From the NCBI GenBank assembly GCA_035771165.1, contig JAWNZC010000314.1, forward strand, positions 8,520,001 through 8,584,000: a DNA stretch of 64,000 nt, read 5' to 3'. How positions within the stretch are numbered: position 1 is the stretch's first letter; every line of letters starts with the position of its first letter. This DNA is from Paragorgia papillata. Lineage: Eukaryota; Cnidaria; Anthozoa; Scleralcyonacea; Coralliidae. The position numbers and the translations under genes are program-made. Below, in pieces: positions 44,190-56,880 of the stretch. A model generated the notes under the pieces. It did not search any database. It was not told where the DNA came from and saw only the letters and a program-made list of their open reading frames with translations.

Positions 44190-44235
44190 TCCCTTTGACG
44201 AGTAAAATAGTTTGGCGCTAACCAAAGTAAACACC
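44190..44235. repeat. TGGCGTTAGCCA-type dispersed motif (example copy)
   Basis: TTTGACGAGTAAAATAGTTT, then GGCGCTAACCAAAGTAAAC. Further copies lie near 7985, 25595, 25710, 26660, 29795, 40425, 40993, 47960, 48578 and 51500. Confidence 0.6.
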
Positions 44236-44439
44236 TTTTTTTGCTCATCGACGGTGGGAATAGCAAATGTCTTTCGCATCTAATTATTATTGATTTGTTA
44301 TTGTTACTTTGCTCTGATTGGCTAATTTTTTCGCATCTCATTAATTAGTTGTTATTTTTATCTGATTGGCTTATTGTTGGTCACATGATTATTTTTCTTA
44401 TTAAGCTCGTTGTTTGTTGACACTCCGGTTTTACGTTTC

Positions 44440-44540
44440 TCTCTGACGAAGGGCCTTCGCTCGAAGCGTTCTCTGATCGCGTTCTCTGATCTTCGAAGAC
44501 TTCTACGTTCTCTGTCTCGGCAATATATCAAACCTTACTA
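44440..44540 (-). mobile_element. MITE-B related fragment
   Basis: CTGACGAAGGGCCTTCGCTC and GAAGCGTTCTCTGATC, then TCTCGGCAATATAT. Confidence 0.6.
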
Positions 44541-44628
44541 TAAAATAATAACTGAAAGCTGACTGTAGCAGTAAAAGAGGTCATTTACTCTGATGTAAAT
44601 TTTTGGTTCGAAATGTCAGTAATTTCGT

Positions 44629-45095
44629 AAAGGGGATTGGCATTAAAAATTAAGGTTATCTAATTTGAAAGAACTCATAAAATTGTAATAGAAGATCCTT
44701 TACAACTTTTTCGTATCTTTCTGCGTTTTCAAGATATTTCAATTTGTTTGATATGTAAATGAGATGGTCTCTGACGTCAGGAGTGGGGTAAAATATTTTC
44801 ATGCAGAGAAAAATCACTCATATCTAACATGAAATGTTCAGCGTCGCAAGGAGTTTTTATGTGCACGGTTTCAAATGATTTCGCTGAACAAACTTAGAGA
44901 TATAACTGGTTTTGCTACATGTGAAAATATTTTACCCCGCACCTGACGTCAGAGACCATCTCATTTACATATCAAACAAATTGAAATATCTTGAAAACGA
45001 AGAGAGATACGAAAAAGTTGTGAAGGATGTTCTATTACAATTTTACGAGTTCTTTCAAATTAGACAAACTTAATTTTTAGTGCTATTGCCCTATA
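44629..45095. mobile_element. Long foldback element
   Basis: TAAAGGGGATTGGCATTAAA against TTTTTAGTGCTATTGCCCTA. The arms of about 180 bp include CTGACGTCAGGAGTGGGGTA against CCCGCACCTGACGTCAGAGA and GTTTGATATGTAAATGAGAT. Confidence 0.85.
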
Positions 45096-45445
45096 AACTC
45101 TCTACGATTTACTTGTAAGCTTTTCTACACATTGCAACCACACACTTAGGGTCCTTGGACAAATTCTGCAGGCGGAATTTCAAGCAATAATGTATAAGCA
45201 TTTATAAAATAACAGGTGTCCTACGCACGCTCTAATTGGACGAGAGCCATTTTCACTCAGAGTACAGAGACACGTTTGATGTCATTTTCATTTTATATTG
45301 TACAACGCATGTTCTGTTTCGTTAAATCGTAATCACTGGCGTAATTCTGATTTGATTGCGCCATCATTCCCCAGATGAGTCTCGGTCACTTTGGTGGATT
45401 CTCCTTGGGTTTTTTTACGTTATAAAACGGTTAGTTATTTCATAA

Positions 45446-45637
45446 AACAAATATAGAAAATGGCTTTTGTGACTCTATACTGTGATAGAAACACGAATGA
45501 CGCAATTTCAACCGGAAAAAATGTGTGAAAACACTCGACTTCACCTCGTCTTTCCACTAGGCATTTTTCCCGGTTGAAATGACGTCATTCGTGTTTCTAT
45601 CACAGTACAGAGACATGGAAGCGATTTTATATTTGTT
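45446..45637. repeat. Foldback element
   Basis: ACTGTGATAGAAACACGAAT, then TTTCAACCGG, is mirrored by CCGGTTGAAATGACGTCATT and CGTGTTTCTATCACAGT. The loop reads AACACTCGACTTCACCTCGT. Confidence 0.85.
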
Positions 45638-45896
45638 AATTATATGCCAAGGAGAGAATACTGTATATTTTCGTGCATGGAAAATTTAAGCAAAGCACAG
45701 GAAAATCAGTAAGACAAAAGTATTACAGTGGTATTACAAAAAAACTAATTCCAACATGGCATCCTGCCACCATGTTTGGATTGTAAAAAGGCTTTTTACT
45801 ATCAGGCTGTCACTCAAGTTTACTCAGTCATAAATTAAAATAACTCTCGTTACAATCTTGCTGTAAACATTGTTATTGATCATTTAAGAAATACGT

Positions 45897-46064
45897 AATG
45901 GGTTTCCATGTTTGGATAGCCTGATCCAAACACGAGGGATGTTGCGAGACTTTCGCAAAGCGTAAAAAAACACGAGCCGGTAGGCGAGTGTTTTTTAGCT
46001 TTCGAAAGTTGAGCCGACATCCCGAGTATTTGGATCAGGCTATCCAAACATGGAAAACCATTAG
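45897..46064. repeat. Foldback element (GGATAGCCTGATCCAAACA)
   Basis: CATGTTTGGATAGCCTGATC and GATCAGGCTATCCAAACATG are inverted. The minimal palindrome TGTTTGGATAGCCTGATCCA also occurs alone at about 47060. Confidence 0.85.
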
Positions 46065-48029
46065 GTATTTAATTTTATAAAATGACCGACAATAAAATAA
46101 CAGATTTTGTGGAAAAAAATAGTGATAGGAATACATATTCTCCCGAAATTCATCAACTACCAATCACATTTCGTCTACTTTTCCCCAGACTCATAAACAA
46201 CCAATCATATTTCGCCTTGTAACGTCTTGATGACGAGCCGGACGAGCGAAACGAGAAAGAAAGAAATCCGAAAACTATTTTGCCGACAAATTCAACATTA
46301 AAGATGGGAATGTCAATAATGAAGTGAACTCTGACCATCGAAAACAGCGAATATTAGGAAAACGCTTAAACATTACTAGATCAACCGCCCCGGCGTCTTC
46401 TGGCTCATGGTTTCAGAGCAAATACAAGAAAACATTCTTGGCTGTAAAAAGCCGCTGAAACTGAAGCTACCGAAAAATATTTTCATCGGCAGATTTAGAT
46501 TTTATGTCGAGAGCTCTTGAGTTGGGTATTTTACTCATATCGACAAAGTATTTTTCTTTTACCAAGTGAGTTCATCAGGCAAGAAAATGAAAGGTATTTG
46601 AACAGAATGTTATTCCGTTTTAATATCGTTTTCAAAACGTTTACTTTCCAAATCATGTTGTTTTGTTACCATATTACAGTACAAACCACCGTATATTTTA
46701 GCGAGTTTAGCTTGGCTCTTGAACACAACAGAACCAGAAAACAATTTCAGGCTTGGTTATAGTTCTCTCACAATATATAAACAAAGTGTTGTTGTTGTTT
46801 ACTGCCTTAAAAAGACTCAAAGACGGTGCTTTTTAACTTTAAGATTCCTTCAAAAAATTATTTGTTTGCTTATAATTGGTCATTTAGTTCTCTGCCCTCA
46901 CTTATTTAAAACTTTTCCCTGTCGGAGCCCTTATACATACCTATACTTACCAATAATATTTTAGTAATTTCAATGCTATTTTATTTCTGTCAGTACTAAA
47001 AAAAAATAGATTAAAGTCTATATAAGGCGTCACTCAAAATTGCTGCAAATCAGTTCCGTGTTTGGATAGCCTGATCCAAACATGGGTATTGACCTAGCCT
47101 GCGAGCAGAGCCTGCTCGCAAGCTAGTATTGACCAATCAGCGCTTGCGTAGCATACATGTTATTTTATAATATATTATCCACCAGAATTAAGTAGAATTT
47201 TGTTGTGCGAGCAGAATTTATGAGCAGAATGGACAGTTTTCATTAGCATTGCCGAGAGATAGAACATACGCCAATTTAGGTGCAAAATCTATCCAATTCT
47301 AACCGTAAAACCTACGCAGCACTCGTCTTTTAAAATACTCCATAGTTTACTCAGACGAAAGGCTCAACACGTCAGTATTTCGTTATCTAAAGTCAGCAAT
47401 CATTTTCTATATTAGTACCGTGCCTACGCAGCGCTCGATAATTTTATTTTATATTTATACTGCACGATATGAATGCCGGTTTTCAGCTTGAATGTCAGTA
47501 TTTTGTAATCTGAAATCTCGGCACTTCATGCCTTTATGATATATCGTTTCTGTGTACTCTCTTTTTATACACTCCACTTCTGACATTTTTTATATCAAGT
47601 ATTCGCGCTATCTGGAAAGGATCTACACCGGCTTTCCTTTGAATGGCGACGATTTCCAAATAGATCCTAACACACGTTAGAAACTAACACACGTATATAT
47701 AGCGCGTATAATGCAACGTACGAACTTTACATAAGCCTATTGTTCCCGATGTTCGTTGCTATTATGCCCCTTACGTTAGATAGCCACAACGAATTATTGC
47801 ATGCTATAAAGTATTAATTTAAGCGAAAAATAAAAATATCGTGGTCAATTAAATTCTTTTTGTACTTCTCAAGTACAAAGTAGTTAACCTTAAATGAAGC
47901 TTGTGGTTCGTTGTGCTTATTTCCCAAGGGTGAATGGGGTTTAAAAATAGTTCTCCAGGCGTTAGCTTGCGACTATATACTTATATCGCCGTTTGTGTGA
48001 GGTTATTGCAAGTCAACACAAGTTAATCT
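46065..48029. other. No gene seen
   Basis: It holds a short palindrome at about 47059-47090 and a MITE-B fragment (AGGCTCAACACGTCAGTATT) near 47360-47440. Open frames are short and low in support. Confidence 0.45.
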
Positions 48030-48165
48030 GATGCAAGGGCGCAACGGATTTTTGAAAGGGGGTCGTTTTACCACAGGGGCATGCTGCCCCCGAAAATTTT
48101 TGAACTTTGGGTCTCTAAAACGGCATTTCCTGCATTCCGAGGAAACTTTCTGAGGAAAGGTTTTA
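48030..48165. mobile_element. hAT-like MITE fragment
   Basis: GGCGCAACGGATTTTTGAAA at one end, and GGTCTCTAAAACGGCATTTC related (inverted) to GAAATGGCATTTCAGAGACT of 9567-9925. Confidence 0.55.
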
Positions 48166-48351
48166 AATAACATGTTTTAATCGTGCATCCCACTATTTTT
48201 AAGAAATATTTCGGTGATTTCGGTCCAAATGAGATTAAACGTTTGAGAAAATTTTTGATAATTTGTAAGTGTCAATTAGTCAAAATAATGTATTGATCGT
48301 GGGCATAGTTTTCTTTCAGGTTTTAAATGTGCTCATGTTAGACTTGGTATT

Positions 48352-48445
48352 GTCGCTTTGGATTGCAAGACAGGTTTCATCAAAGTGGGATGCACTTCAA
48401 CTTCGCGCAACCGTTTGTGAAACCTGTCTGGCAATGGAAAGCGAC
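48352..48445. repeat. Hairpin
   Basis: GTCGCTTTGGATTGCAAGAC and AGGTTTCA are mirrored by TGAAACCTGTCTGGCAATGG and AAAGCGAC. Confidence 0.75.
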
Positions 48446-48914
48446 ACAAATTCATAAAACGGTGTGTTACATGTTGCAATCTGTCCTGAAACTTGGCTTG
48501 AAATAGCGTCACAGGTTTCACAAATCATTGCATCGAGTAACAGCGGCTTTACTCTCAATTCTCATGTATTTTACTCCGGCTAACGCCAAACAATTGAGTT
48601 AGCTTTTCCGCTAGCCAGGAGAATCTACCGACGGAAAAGGGTTAAGGCCAACAGTACAAAACGTAGAGTTTTTCTTTGTCTCGCATGTGAGCTCTCGGGT
48701 ATAGAACTAATGACTTCACGACAAAATAAATCGCTACGTTTCGCTACTGTATGCTTGAAACAAAAAAACGTCCCGTTATATCGTTTTATTAACGAGCTTG
48801 AATAAGAAAACGTACGGTATACCGCTATATAGCAATTAACAGTTTTCCAGATATCAACAATACTATTATTTCCCTCGACAATTTCTCGCTTTGGGACAAA
48901 TTTCCGCTTTCATC

Positions 48915-49190
48915 CTAGGCCGTGTTTTACACGAGGCTTGGTCCAAACTCAGGCCGGTTGTCCGGTTTGAGATGCAGTTCACGCCGGTCTAATATCAGGT
49001 CGCCGGAAGACCAAACTGAAGCACTTCCACCTCTCACTCAATACGTTGTTTTAAATGAGATTGGTGTCAAATCTACATACTAAATAATAATTATCCGGCC
49101 TCACGAGCTGTAAGGCAGCAATTGAGACAAATCTTGAAGTTGAAGCAACAGCGAAGAGCGAAACGAAGCCTATACAGTTCCAAGGCCACT
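48915..49190. mobile_element. CCGGC-rich MITE, uninterrupted paralogue of 27683-28150
   Basis: In reverse it matches the 27.7-kb element (CAGTTTGGTCTTCCGGCGAC on minus) and lacks the MITE-B insertion present there. Confidence 0.75.
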
Positions 49191-49769
49191 CTGTAGCCTT
49201 TCAAAGACCATCAATATCGAAGATAACGAAAAAAAAAAATATTAAAATAAAAAGACAACAAACACATAAAAAACGTGACTAAAAAATAAACATTTCAGGT
49301 CGAGTAATTTTCTTCATTCATAGTAATTTCCAGCTACCAATTAAAACAAAACTTTATCTGAACAAATTAACATTTGATTTAAAAAAAAAAGAGACCCGAC
49401 ACGTGGCAAACGGAATCATTGCTTGTATGAACTCGGGTTTTCTAGTTATTCCAGGTAGATCTATAGTTTTTTTGTCTGTTTATCGGTAGCATACGTTAAT
49501 GTTGAACTGAACCATACCGAGTCTTTGGAAATTTTGGATTCATTTCTCAGTTGGGGTCTTTCTTTGTTTGGCGTCAGCTGCTTCGCGTCATTTTTTTTTA
49601 TAAAAACAGAAGTGGAAACACATCAATCACGCAACAATTTTACTTAACATTAAGCAACAAAGTTCCCTAGAAAATGTACTCATAGTTAAAATCCCATAAA
49701 GAGAATATTTCCTATTAAAAAAATATCAATATTATTTGATGAATGTTTTTATTGTGTACATATAAGCAT

Positions 49770-50112
49770 CAGGGACGTAGCCAGGGGGGGGAGCCGCCCC
49801 CCCCTTTAGATATAAAACAACTGACATATGTAACTACAAAACTGATGCAATTGTGAATTAGGTCAGGAAATAAACTGTAAACAGTGTATTCAATCTACTG
49901 AGTGTATGCATTTTGAAGTATCTATGTGACGTTTGCGTGTTTTGAGTATTTTATAATGACGTTTTTTAACCTTTAGAGTCTGTAAAATCTTCCTCCAAAA
50001 GCCAGGAAATGGCATTTCAGCGACTCTCGATTTCAAAATTTCCCGGGGGAGGCCCCCTAAAAATTTATTCTGATTTCGGCTCCCCCCTTTCAAAATCCTG
50101 GCTGCGTCCCTG
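49770..50112. mobile_element. hAT-like MITE with 8-bp target duplication
   Basis: CAGGGACGTAGCCAGG and CCTGGCTGCGTCCCTG are inverted ends. The flanks ATAAGCAT and ATAAGCAA match at 7 of 8. The core AAATGGCATTTCAGCGACTC is shared with 9567-9925. Confidence 0.9.
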
Positions 50113-50424
50113 ATAAGCAAAGGGTTATTTTTTCCGCTATGTTCTATGAGCTAACAATAGAAAGAGGCTCACATATGATTGGGTAAACTCGAGTAGATTC
50201 CGATTAGAATCGTTTAATTGATTTAGAATAAACTTCCTGTCTGAAGAGTGATGATTCGTAGCTAACTTTTAATTTACACAACGTAGGAGAAAAGGGGGAA
50301 AAACACAAGTCCAAATAGCTTTTCATTACATCTTGTACTTTTTAACGCTATGCGGTTTGTGTATCTTAATTGTCGTCTCATTGACTAAAGTTTTCAGAAT
50401 AAATCAAACGAACGAAGAAGAAAG

Positions 50425-50841
50425 ATGAAGATAAAGACTGAAGCATTGTCATTTTTATTCTGTTCTGTGTGTTGTACCTTGCTTACGACGGCGCAAACTA
50501 CTTTCAATTACTCGCTCAACGGTGATATCATTATCGCAGCATTACTGCCAATTTCAAAAGGCGAACTGTGCAAAGATGAAAACCTCGAAGGAATACTTCA
50601 AGCAGAAGCAGTGATCCACTCAATAACACAACACCCCAGGAGAAACTTCACTGTTGGCTACTACATCAGGGATACTTGCAGCAAACCTCGAACAGCCGTT
50701 AACGCTGCGTTCGAGTTGGTAAAACGGAACTCTTCCCACTCTCACATGCTTGAAAAAATCGTGGCTGTGATAGTTGGTAGCAGAAATACAACAACTCAGA
50801 CTGCCATAAAAGGAATTCTCGACGCATACAGTTTACCTCAG
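50425..50841 (+). CDS. Class C GPCR (receptor 3), first coding exon
   Basis: 139 codons from an ATG followed by a signal peptide (LSFLFCSVCCTLLTTAQ) and lobe 1 of a Venus-flytrap domain: GDIIIAALLPIS is the conserved first strand, NFTVGYYIRDTC the second, and VAVIVGSRNTTTQ the ligand-loop strand. The exon stops cleanly after YSLPQ at a consensus donor CAG/GTAAGA in phase 0, the position where receptor 1 reads LPQISYSS without an intron. The next homologous sequence is 9.4 kb downstream. The serine that holds the ligand carboxylate in glutamate receptors appears to be threonine here. A small middle exon could have escaped me. Confidence 0.82.
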
Positions 50842-51051
50842 GTAAGATAACACTGACGAGTATAATCTTTGTTTAAACAAGAAATATTGGTATCACAATA
50901 AGCATGCATAATAGCAATACACATTATTATTATTATTACAGGGTATACGTAATAGATATTAGTAGTCGTTAACTCGGTATACGCTGAGTAAATCTTTAGC
51001 GGGCGGAAAGAAAAACGAAACATAAGCAAAGGAAGTTCACAGAAAGAAAGA

Positions 51052-51282
51052 GGTGGTTCACATGGGACGGCTTAGCCCGGTTACCGGGATGATTTTTTGT
51101 CACGAAAATCTTTCTTTGGCTTCAAAAAAGATTTAGAATACCCTGTGTGCTATACTTTCATAAAAACGAAGGCAATTTTGTTTGTTATATATCATTCTGC
51201 CTTTCTCAAATAGTCATAATAATATTTCGTAAAATAAAATCAGCCCGGTAGGGCTAGCGCCTCATATGAACGGCTCCTTCGG
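51052..51282. mobile_element. MITE-D-like element
   Basis: GTTCACATGGGACGGCTTAG, then CCCGGTTACCGGGATGATTT, against AGCCCGGTAGGGCTAGCGCC and CATATGAACGG. Confidence 0.7.
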
Positions 51283-51610
51283 CTATCGGACATTGAAAGA
51301 AAAATTGTTTCAAGCGTATTGTACATGGAGCTAAATTTGAGTTTCCAGAACCTATGTACAGTTTATTGAGTACTGTTCGGTTTTTCATGAAGGAATTCAG
51401 AGTATGTTTTCTAGATCCTAAATTGTTTAATATAATTGTTAACACTGTTCATACTTTGAGGCCTGGACCTCTCCCTGTGCTGAATAAAATCGTCTGGCGT
51501 TAGCCAGAATAAACCATAAAGACTCGTCGTCAAGCTTCAAAGTGTTAACATTATCGTAAACTATATTTACGCGTACGTGTCAAATGAAACTACGGCTCGG
51601 ATAACTTAGG

Positions 51611-51954
51611 CCTTATTTACATGAAGCGGATTGAGTGTTCAAGTCAAATCTCGCATGTTGTTTCTTCTTGTTGTGTTTACATGATCGAAACGAATGGCTG
51701 AAGTCAACCACGCAGTGGAGTGCATTGACTTCCAATCTGATTCATCTAAACACGGTTTCACTTGAAATAACTTGATACGCATGCGTGAAGTTGGTGCGCG
51801 TCGGGACTAAATGGCAGACATTGAGAGAAGCACAGAAAAATAGTGTTCCAAAACCGAAAACAACGGATTCTCCATGTAAACATGTGCCTGGATTGACTTC
51901 ACTCGCGTTTTTCGATCAGATTGGACTGTCAATCTGCTTCATGTAAACAGGGCG
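51611..51954. mobile_element. MITE (CCTTATTTACATGAAGCGGA ends)
   Basis: GGCCTTATTTACATGAAGCG, then GATTGAGTG, is mirrored by CAATCTGCTTCATGTAAACA, then GGGCG. Interior blocks GTTTACATGATCG and GTTTACATGGAGA repeat. Confidence 0.8.
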
Positions 51955-52194
51955 TAATTGGAAGTCATTTGGAGAGAGGAAAACTAAAAAAAACAACCCT
52001 CGAGGCACATGCAAGAGTTCGAGAACTAACGACTTCACTTACGAGACAAAAGATGGTCACTCAAACGAATACTAACCCCGCGGCTAAACGGGCTTTACTT
52101 TTTATTCTCCGATCTTTGCCAGTGAGATGCAGTAGACGCCAACCAAGGCATCGCTTCATTATTTACACCGCCCACACGGCACTTCAATTTTAAA

Positions 52195-52665
52195 TTAAAG
52201 TGCCTATGCAACGAAAAATTCGACTCTGTTTTTATGACCCAGCGTGGTACTTCTTGATGCGCTGAATTTCATGGTGATGCCGGTTTTTTAATTACGGGCA
52301 AGGGAAAATACTTTATATTTAATGTAAAATTGACAAGATGACACAAATTTTGTCCACCTCACCACGCGGTAAAATTGCTTCTGTGACGTCACACGTTGGA
52401 GTCGCTATAGAATTTTGGTCTTCAGATATATGGAAGAATCAAAGAAGCGTGACGAAAGTGCTAATGATAAAAGAAATTTCCACAACCACCAGTCAAGTGC
52501 AACCACATAAACAATGAGAAATGTTAGATCAACCAAGCATGACTCTAACGTGTGACGTCACTAGAATCCTGCTTCGGTCCCAGACTCCGGACATTTTTGT
52601 TATCAAAATATTGATGTTTGAACGTGGTTTATACCTGTAAGTTAAAATTTACAAAGCGTATTTAA
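52195..52665. mobile_element. Probable TTAA-type foldback element
   Basis: The left end TTAAAGTGCCTATGCAACGA resembles the inverted right end at 30270-30286. The inner stem TGTGACGTCACACGTTGGAG is mirrored by CTCTAACGTGTGACGTCAC. The right boundary is uncertain. Confidence 0.55.
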
Positions 52666-52671
52666 AGGAGG

Positions 52672-52795
52672 CATAAACTGCAAAAAATTTGGATAAATAC
52701 TGACGTTTCGAACCAAAAGCCTTTTATCAGAAGGGCTTGGCCGCGAAACGTCAGTATTTCGTTATCGCCAAATTTCGGCATTTAAATGGGCAATG
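52672..52795. mobile_element. MITE-B, head-to-head foldback form
   Basis: AAATACTGACGTTTCGAACC is mirrored by GCGAAACGTCAGTATTTCG. Confidence 0.75.
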
Positions 52796-52865
52796 TCCCG
52801 CTATCTTTAACAATTCTGGCACAAACAAAATTGTTTTAGAATTGCATAAAACCTCACAATTTTTA

Positions 52866-53265
52866 AATATAGACTTTTAGACTTTAGACTTTTTTAGACT
52901 TTTATTAGAAATACACAAATAATATATATACAAGATAAGACTTGCCCACAGGTAGCTTTAGCTAATCTAGGAGGGTCAGTCCAAATAATACAATTAATCA
53001 AAAAACGAAAAAGAAAACCTTTTTGCAGGAGAAAGAAAAGAAAAAGTTGTCAAATAAAGGTATTATAGATAAATCATAACAATACGCATATATATTCATG
53101 TGTACATTGTCACATATGCTTGTATATACATACGCATGCACATACATACTTAAATTTTTTTAATTTTTTTAATGATCATAGGGACTTCAATATATTGATC
53201 CTCTTCTTTTAGTACATCAAGTAGTATTTGATGAATCTTCCGTTTAAAAACATAAAAATTTAAAA
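52866..53265 (-). mobile_element. LINE 3'-end fragment
   Basis: On minus a short frame reads FKRKIHQILLDVLKEEDQYI, then EVPMIIKKIKK, resembling the extreme C-terminus of a LINE reverse transcriptase. It is followed by a UTR with CTCCTAGATTAGCTAAAGCT and a (TAAAAGTC)n-like tail. It interrupts a repeat shared with 15.8-16.7 kb. Confidence 0.65.
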
Positions 53266-54159
53266 ATATAAAAACATAGAGATACTAGACATTTTCACAG
53301 AAGTACAGATTGTCAAAATTGAAACAAATTGCTAATAGCGCTCCGTCGTGATGACGTCAGGATTGATGTTTGTCCGCTTTTACCCACAATTCTTGCAGTC
53401 CGAACAATAGATAATGGCTCATTTGCAATGATTTGAAAGTCAATGTTGGCTTGTTTGTCCGCTTTTTGGGCTATTAGTAGCAGCTCAACTGTACGCTATT
53501 AACGTGTCTAGATTTCCGGTGGCCCGGCAACAAAGCCGGCAAATTATGTGAAAACTTGGAGTTGAATGTTCAGAAATCCGTATTTCATAATCGAATCAAT
53601 GTGCAGTTTTATTCCTTTAATTTCAAAGTTTTCAGCTTAGAATTTTAATATAAGAAAGTTCTGACTGAAAGTTGCGTGACAGACTCTTGAACCGGTTTCT
53701 CTACGTATGTATATATACATCATAACACCATGCCTAAGATTCATGCGAGTTAAATCGTCTGTTGCTATGCAATGTGCGCAGAAAACACTGAAATTAATTT
53801 TACAAACGTTGTGTGCCCTTGACATTGATGTCAAAAACAGTAGAAAACATCCGTGTTTTATTGTGAAAACATGCAATCGCGCGCGGGGAAAAAACTGGAC
53901 ATAAAAAGACAAACAGAAGTGACGAGTCGATCCCCAATCGTTTGTATACATTTCTGTTCTTCAGGTATATACTGTTGTCTATTTTTCATGACATGATTTC
54001 TGGCGACAGCTGCAACTTGTTTACTCATATACATAGTGAACTGAAGTGTAGACTTGATAGATTTATATTTGATGTGTCTGTATATACTTGATGTCAATCT
54101 GATAGGTAATGAGACACATACACAATATGGCTCTTTATATACGAGCTCTTTATATAGAT

Positions 54160-54300
54160 GTAATATGACTGCGTTTCTGATTGGCTACCGTGCATGCTCC
54201 ACAACTCGCGATGGAGCACGGCAATATTTCAAACGTAATGAGAAACTCATTTCTAATCACCGAAACAAATATTGTTTTCGCAAGCTCCATTGAGTTATGA
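54160..54300 (+). mobile_element. MITE-C partial copy
   Basis: GCGTTTCTGATTGGCTACCG, the GTGCATGCTCC..GGAGCACGGC hairpin, and AACGTAATGAGAAACTCATT. Confidence 0.75.
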
Positions 54301-54836
54301 ACAAATAGCCTGAATGTTGCAGGTTGCAAATAAAACCGTACTGTGTAAACTTGCGATTTTGTTATTTTTGCTGTGTTGCAAGTTGCAAGAAAAGTTGGAT
54401 GGGTTCTACCATGGATTGTAAAAGGACTGGATAGGAAACTAATAGTCATGTGGGGTGTTTTGAGCCTTTTGATTGGTTAAATCGCATTCACTCGGTTTGC
54501 AAAATCGTTGAAACCCAACCTCGTACCCAGGGCCATTTGTAGGGAACTGGGCCAAGATGGCGAATAAAACAAAATGGCGGGAACAAATGGCCCTGGTGGA
54601 GGCTAGCTCAAAATGCGCAGTATATTGCGCGTTTTATTAACTAGAACTCAGTTCTTTACACAGTAATTATACCTAATTACACCTAATTATTGCATGGTTT
54701 AAAATATAATTTCCCGTGCCGTGGGCAGGAACAACCGACAAGGTCAAAACACAATTTAAAAAAACCCAAAATAAAATCAAACCGCCTGATTTACGCCATA
54801 AGCTCTTGACCGATCAGAGGCTGAGACGATTTTACT

Positions 54837-55119
54837 CATAGTCAATCGAGATATGGTCTGGAGACTCGGCAAACTTCAAAGCGCCTATAATGAGCTGTGA
54901 TTTTATGTTGAACCGTACCTTACACCGTGCACATCCTTTGTTTTAGGTTTATTAATATTTAAATTGCACGGTTGAGTGATTGAACTGAAACGTCGCTATT
55001 GGACAATTCGTTCATTATACTAAAATACAATGTGTTCAGTGACCGTGCACCGTGCACAAAAATGCATAAAGGCAAACAACCTTTAGCTGAGTTTCCAGAC
55101 CATATCTCGATTGACTATG
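54837..55119 (+). mobile_element. MITE-A, full-length copy
   Basis: CATAGTCAATCGAGATATGG, then TCTGGAGACTC, is mirrored by GAGTTTCCAGACCATATC and TCGATTGACTATG. The 283-bp core contains GTGCACCGTGCACAAAAATG. It may have inserted into a copy of the GACGATTTTACTC motif. Confidence 0.9.
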
Positions 55120-55464
55120 GTCCAATTCACGTGTCAAATTGGTCTTGTTTTTTGACTTAGCTTTGTATTACACCAGCTAATCTGGTGAAATGAGGTCAAG
55201 GTTAAAGATTATACTTTGGTATAAGCAGGAATTAACACTAAATGAAACATTGACCAAAATAACCACGTCTATAACGCTAGGACTGAAATAGGAAAAACTG
55301 CAGAAAGCAATGGAATTCGTACTTTGAGAAACTCTACAGTTATTTAGATTGCTATAGACAAACAATGACTCCTCAATTGCTGCATGTATTAATTATCATT
55401 TAAGTGGTACGCCTAAAAGAAAATGTTGTTTAAACACGAGTAAATTTTGTATTTAAGAAATGGT

Positions 55465-55765
55465 TCAACGCAGAAGTTCGGAGAGCACGAAAAAAGCGTA
55501 AGAGTTGGTCGAGGCGTAGCCGAGAAAATCTAGATTTTTGAGTGCTCTCCAACTTCCCAAGTGCATCCATAACTCAATAGAGCGTACGCCAAACCATGAA
55601 CCATTTCTTTTATAACAGAGAATCAGACACAAAACAACGGAAAACAATATTTATTTCGCTGATTAAAAATGAGTTTCACATTACGTTTGAAATTGGCGTG
55701 CTCCATCGAGTTATGGAGCACGCACGGCAGCCAATCAGAAACGCCGTTGTATTACATCTATGTTA
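55465..55765 (-). mobile_element. MITE-C copy
   Basis: GGAGCACGCACGGCAGCCAA, then TCAGAAACGC, at the right end, with GAGTGCTCTCCAACTTCC near the left. It matches 20240-20570 in reverse. Confidence 0.78.
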
Positions 55766-56206
55766 TAACTGATGATTACTGTAAATCAGCGGATTCAACA
55801 TTTTTTGTAGTAATTATGATTTTTTAATCTTTTGATGTTTCTCAACCCCCAAATGCTTATAAAAAGTTTGTTGATTCTATAAGCTACATGCACAATGATA
55901 AAATACATCCAGTGGTTCTGAGTACATGGTACGCCAAAAAGTTCTAGAGTTTTGAACACTTTCCACCGAAAAAAGGTGACAAAAAATTATCTTAAATTTC
56001 ATATTAAAATCCTCACTTCTTTAAGCGTTTAAATAGTTAACTAGAATAAGAACGAAGTTGAAGAGTATTTTCCCTATATATACAAACAATATTTCCATGC
56101 ATATATAGTCTAGAAAAGCAAAATGTGATTTTAAACTGTCAATTTCTGTAGTAAAGTCTTTCTCGGCTCTTCGACAAAGATAAACGAGCAAACACTCGTT
56201 GCAAAA
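55766..56206. other. No gene seen
   Basis: AT-rich intron sequence without recognisable structure. Confidence 0.45.
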
Positions 56207-56370
56207 AAGTAGAGTGCTGCGTAGGTAGGTAGGTGGAAGTGAAAAAGTGGTACACGGCCAGAGACGAGCCCTTCATCAGAGTAACAGTGATGAAGGGATC
56301 CGCTCGAAAAGTCAGTATTTCGTTATCAAAACTATTCTCAGCAGTTTACCGCGTTTTCATCAGACTATAA
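56207..56370. mobile_element. MITE-B, head-to-head pair
   Basis: GTGCTGCGTAGGTAGGTAGG and AGACGAGCCCTTCATCAGAG, then GATGAAGGGATCCGCTCGAA and ACTATTCTCAGCAGTTTACC. Confidence 0.72.
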
Positions 56371-56880
56371 TTTATGAACGGTTTTATTAATTACACACAG
56401 TTCTAGCTGCGAACATCTCCCATCACCGTCGAAAATAACACAACCTTTTTCTCTTTACGAATTATAATAGTCGTAATTATTGCTATTAAAGGAGATTATG
56501 CATGCATATTTCCCGAAGTTCTTCCTACTGTACACATATTATTGTTAGAACCACGAATCTGTTTTAAGAATGTCTCTGAGCGAGGCAGATGTTTAAGTTG
56601 TTAACTCCTATTAGTTTCACGTCAAGAAAAATAACAATGCTATAAAAAGAATTGATTCCAAAAAAAGAATATCACCTACGCGGTGAAATTACAAAAAAAA
56701 AAACATTGACAAAAAAATAACAACATTGAGCAAAGAAATGTCCTCTTCAAATGTCTTGTTTCAAATATCTTAGTTATTTTTCTTACCCTAAGAATTAGAA
56801 TACTACAAAAATGGTACGCTACCAAACGCGACGGAATTTTTGAAAAAGATTGCGGAAAAACATCGCTTCTTACACTAATA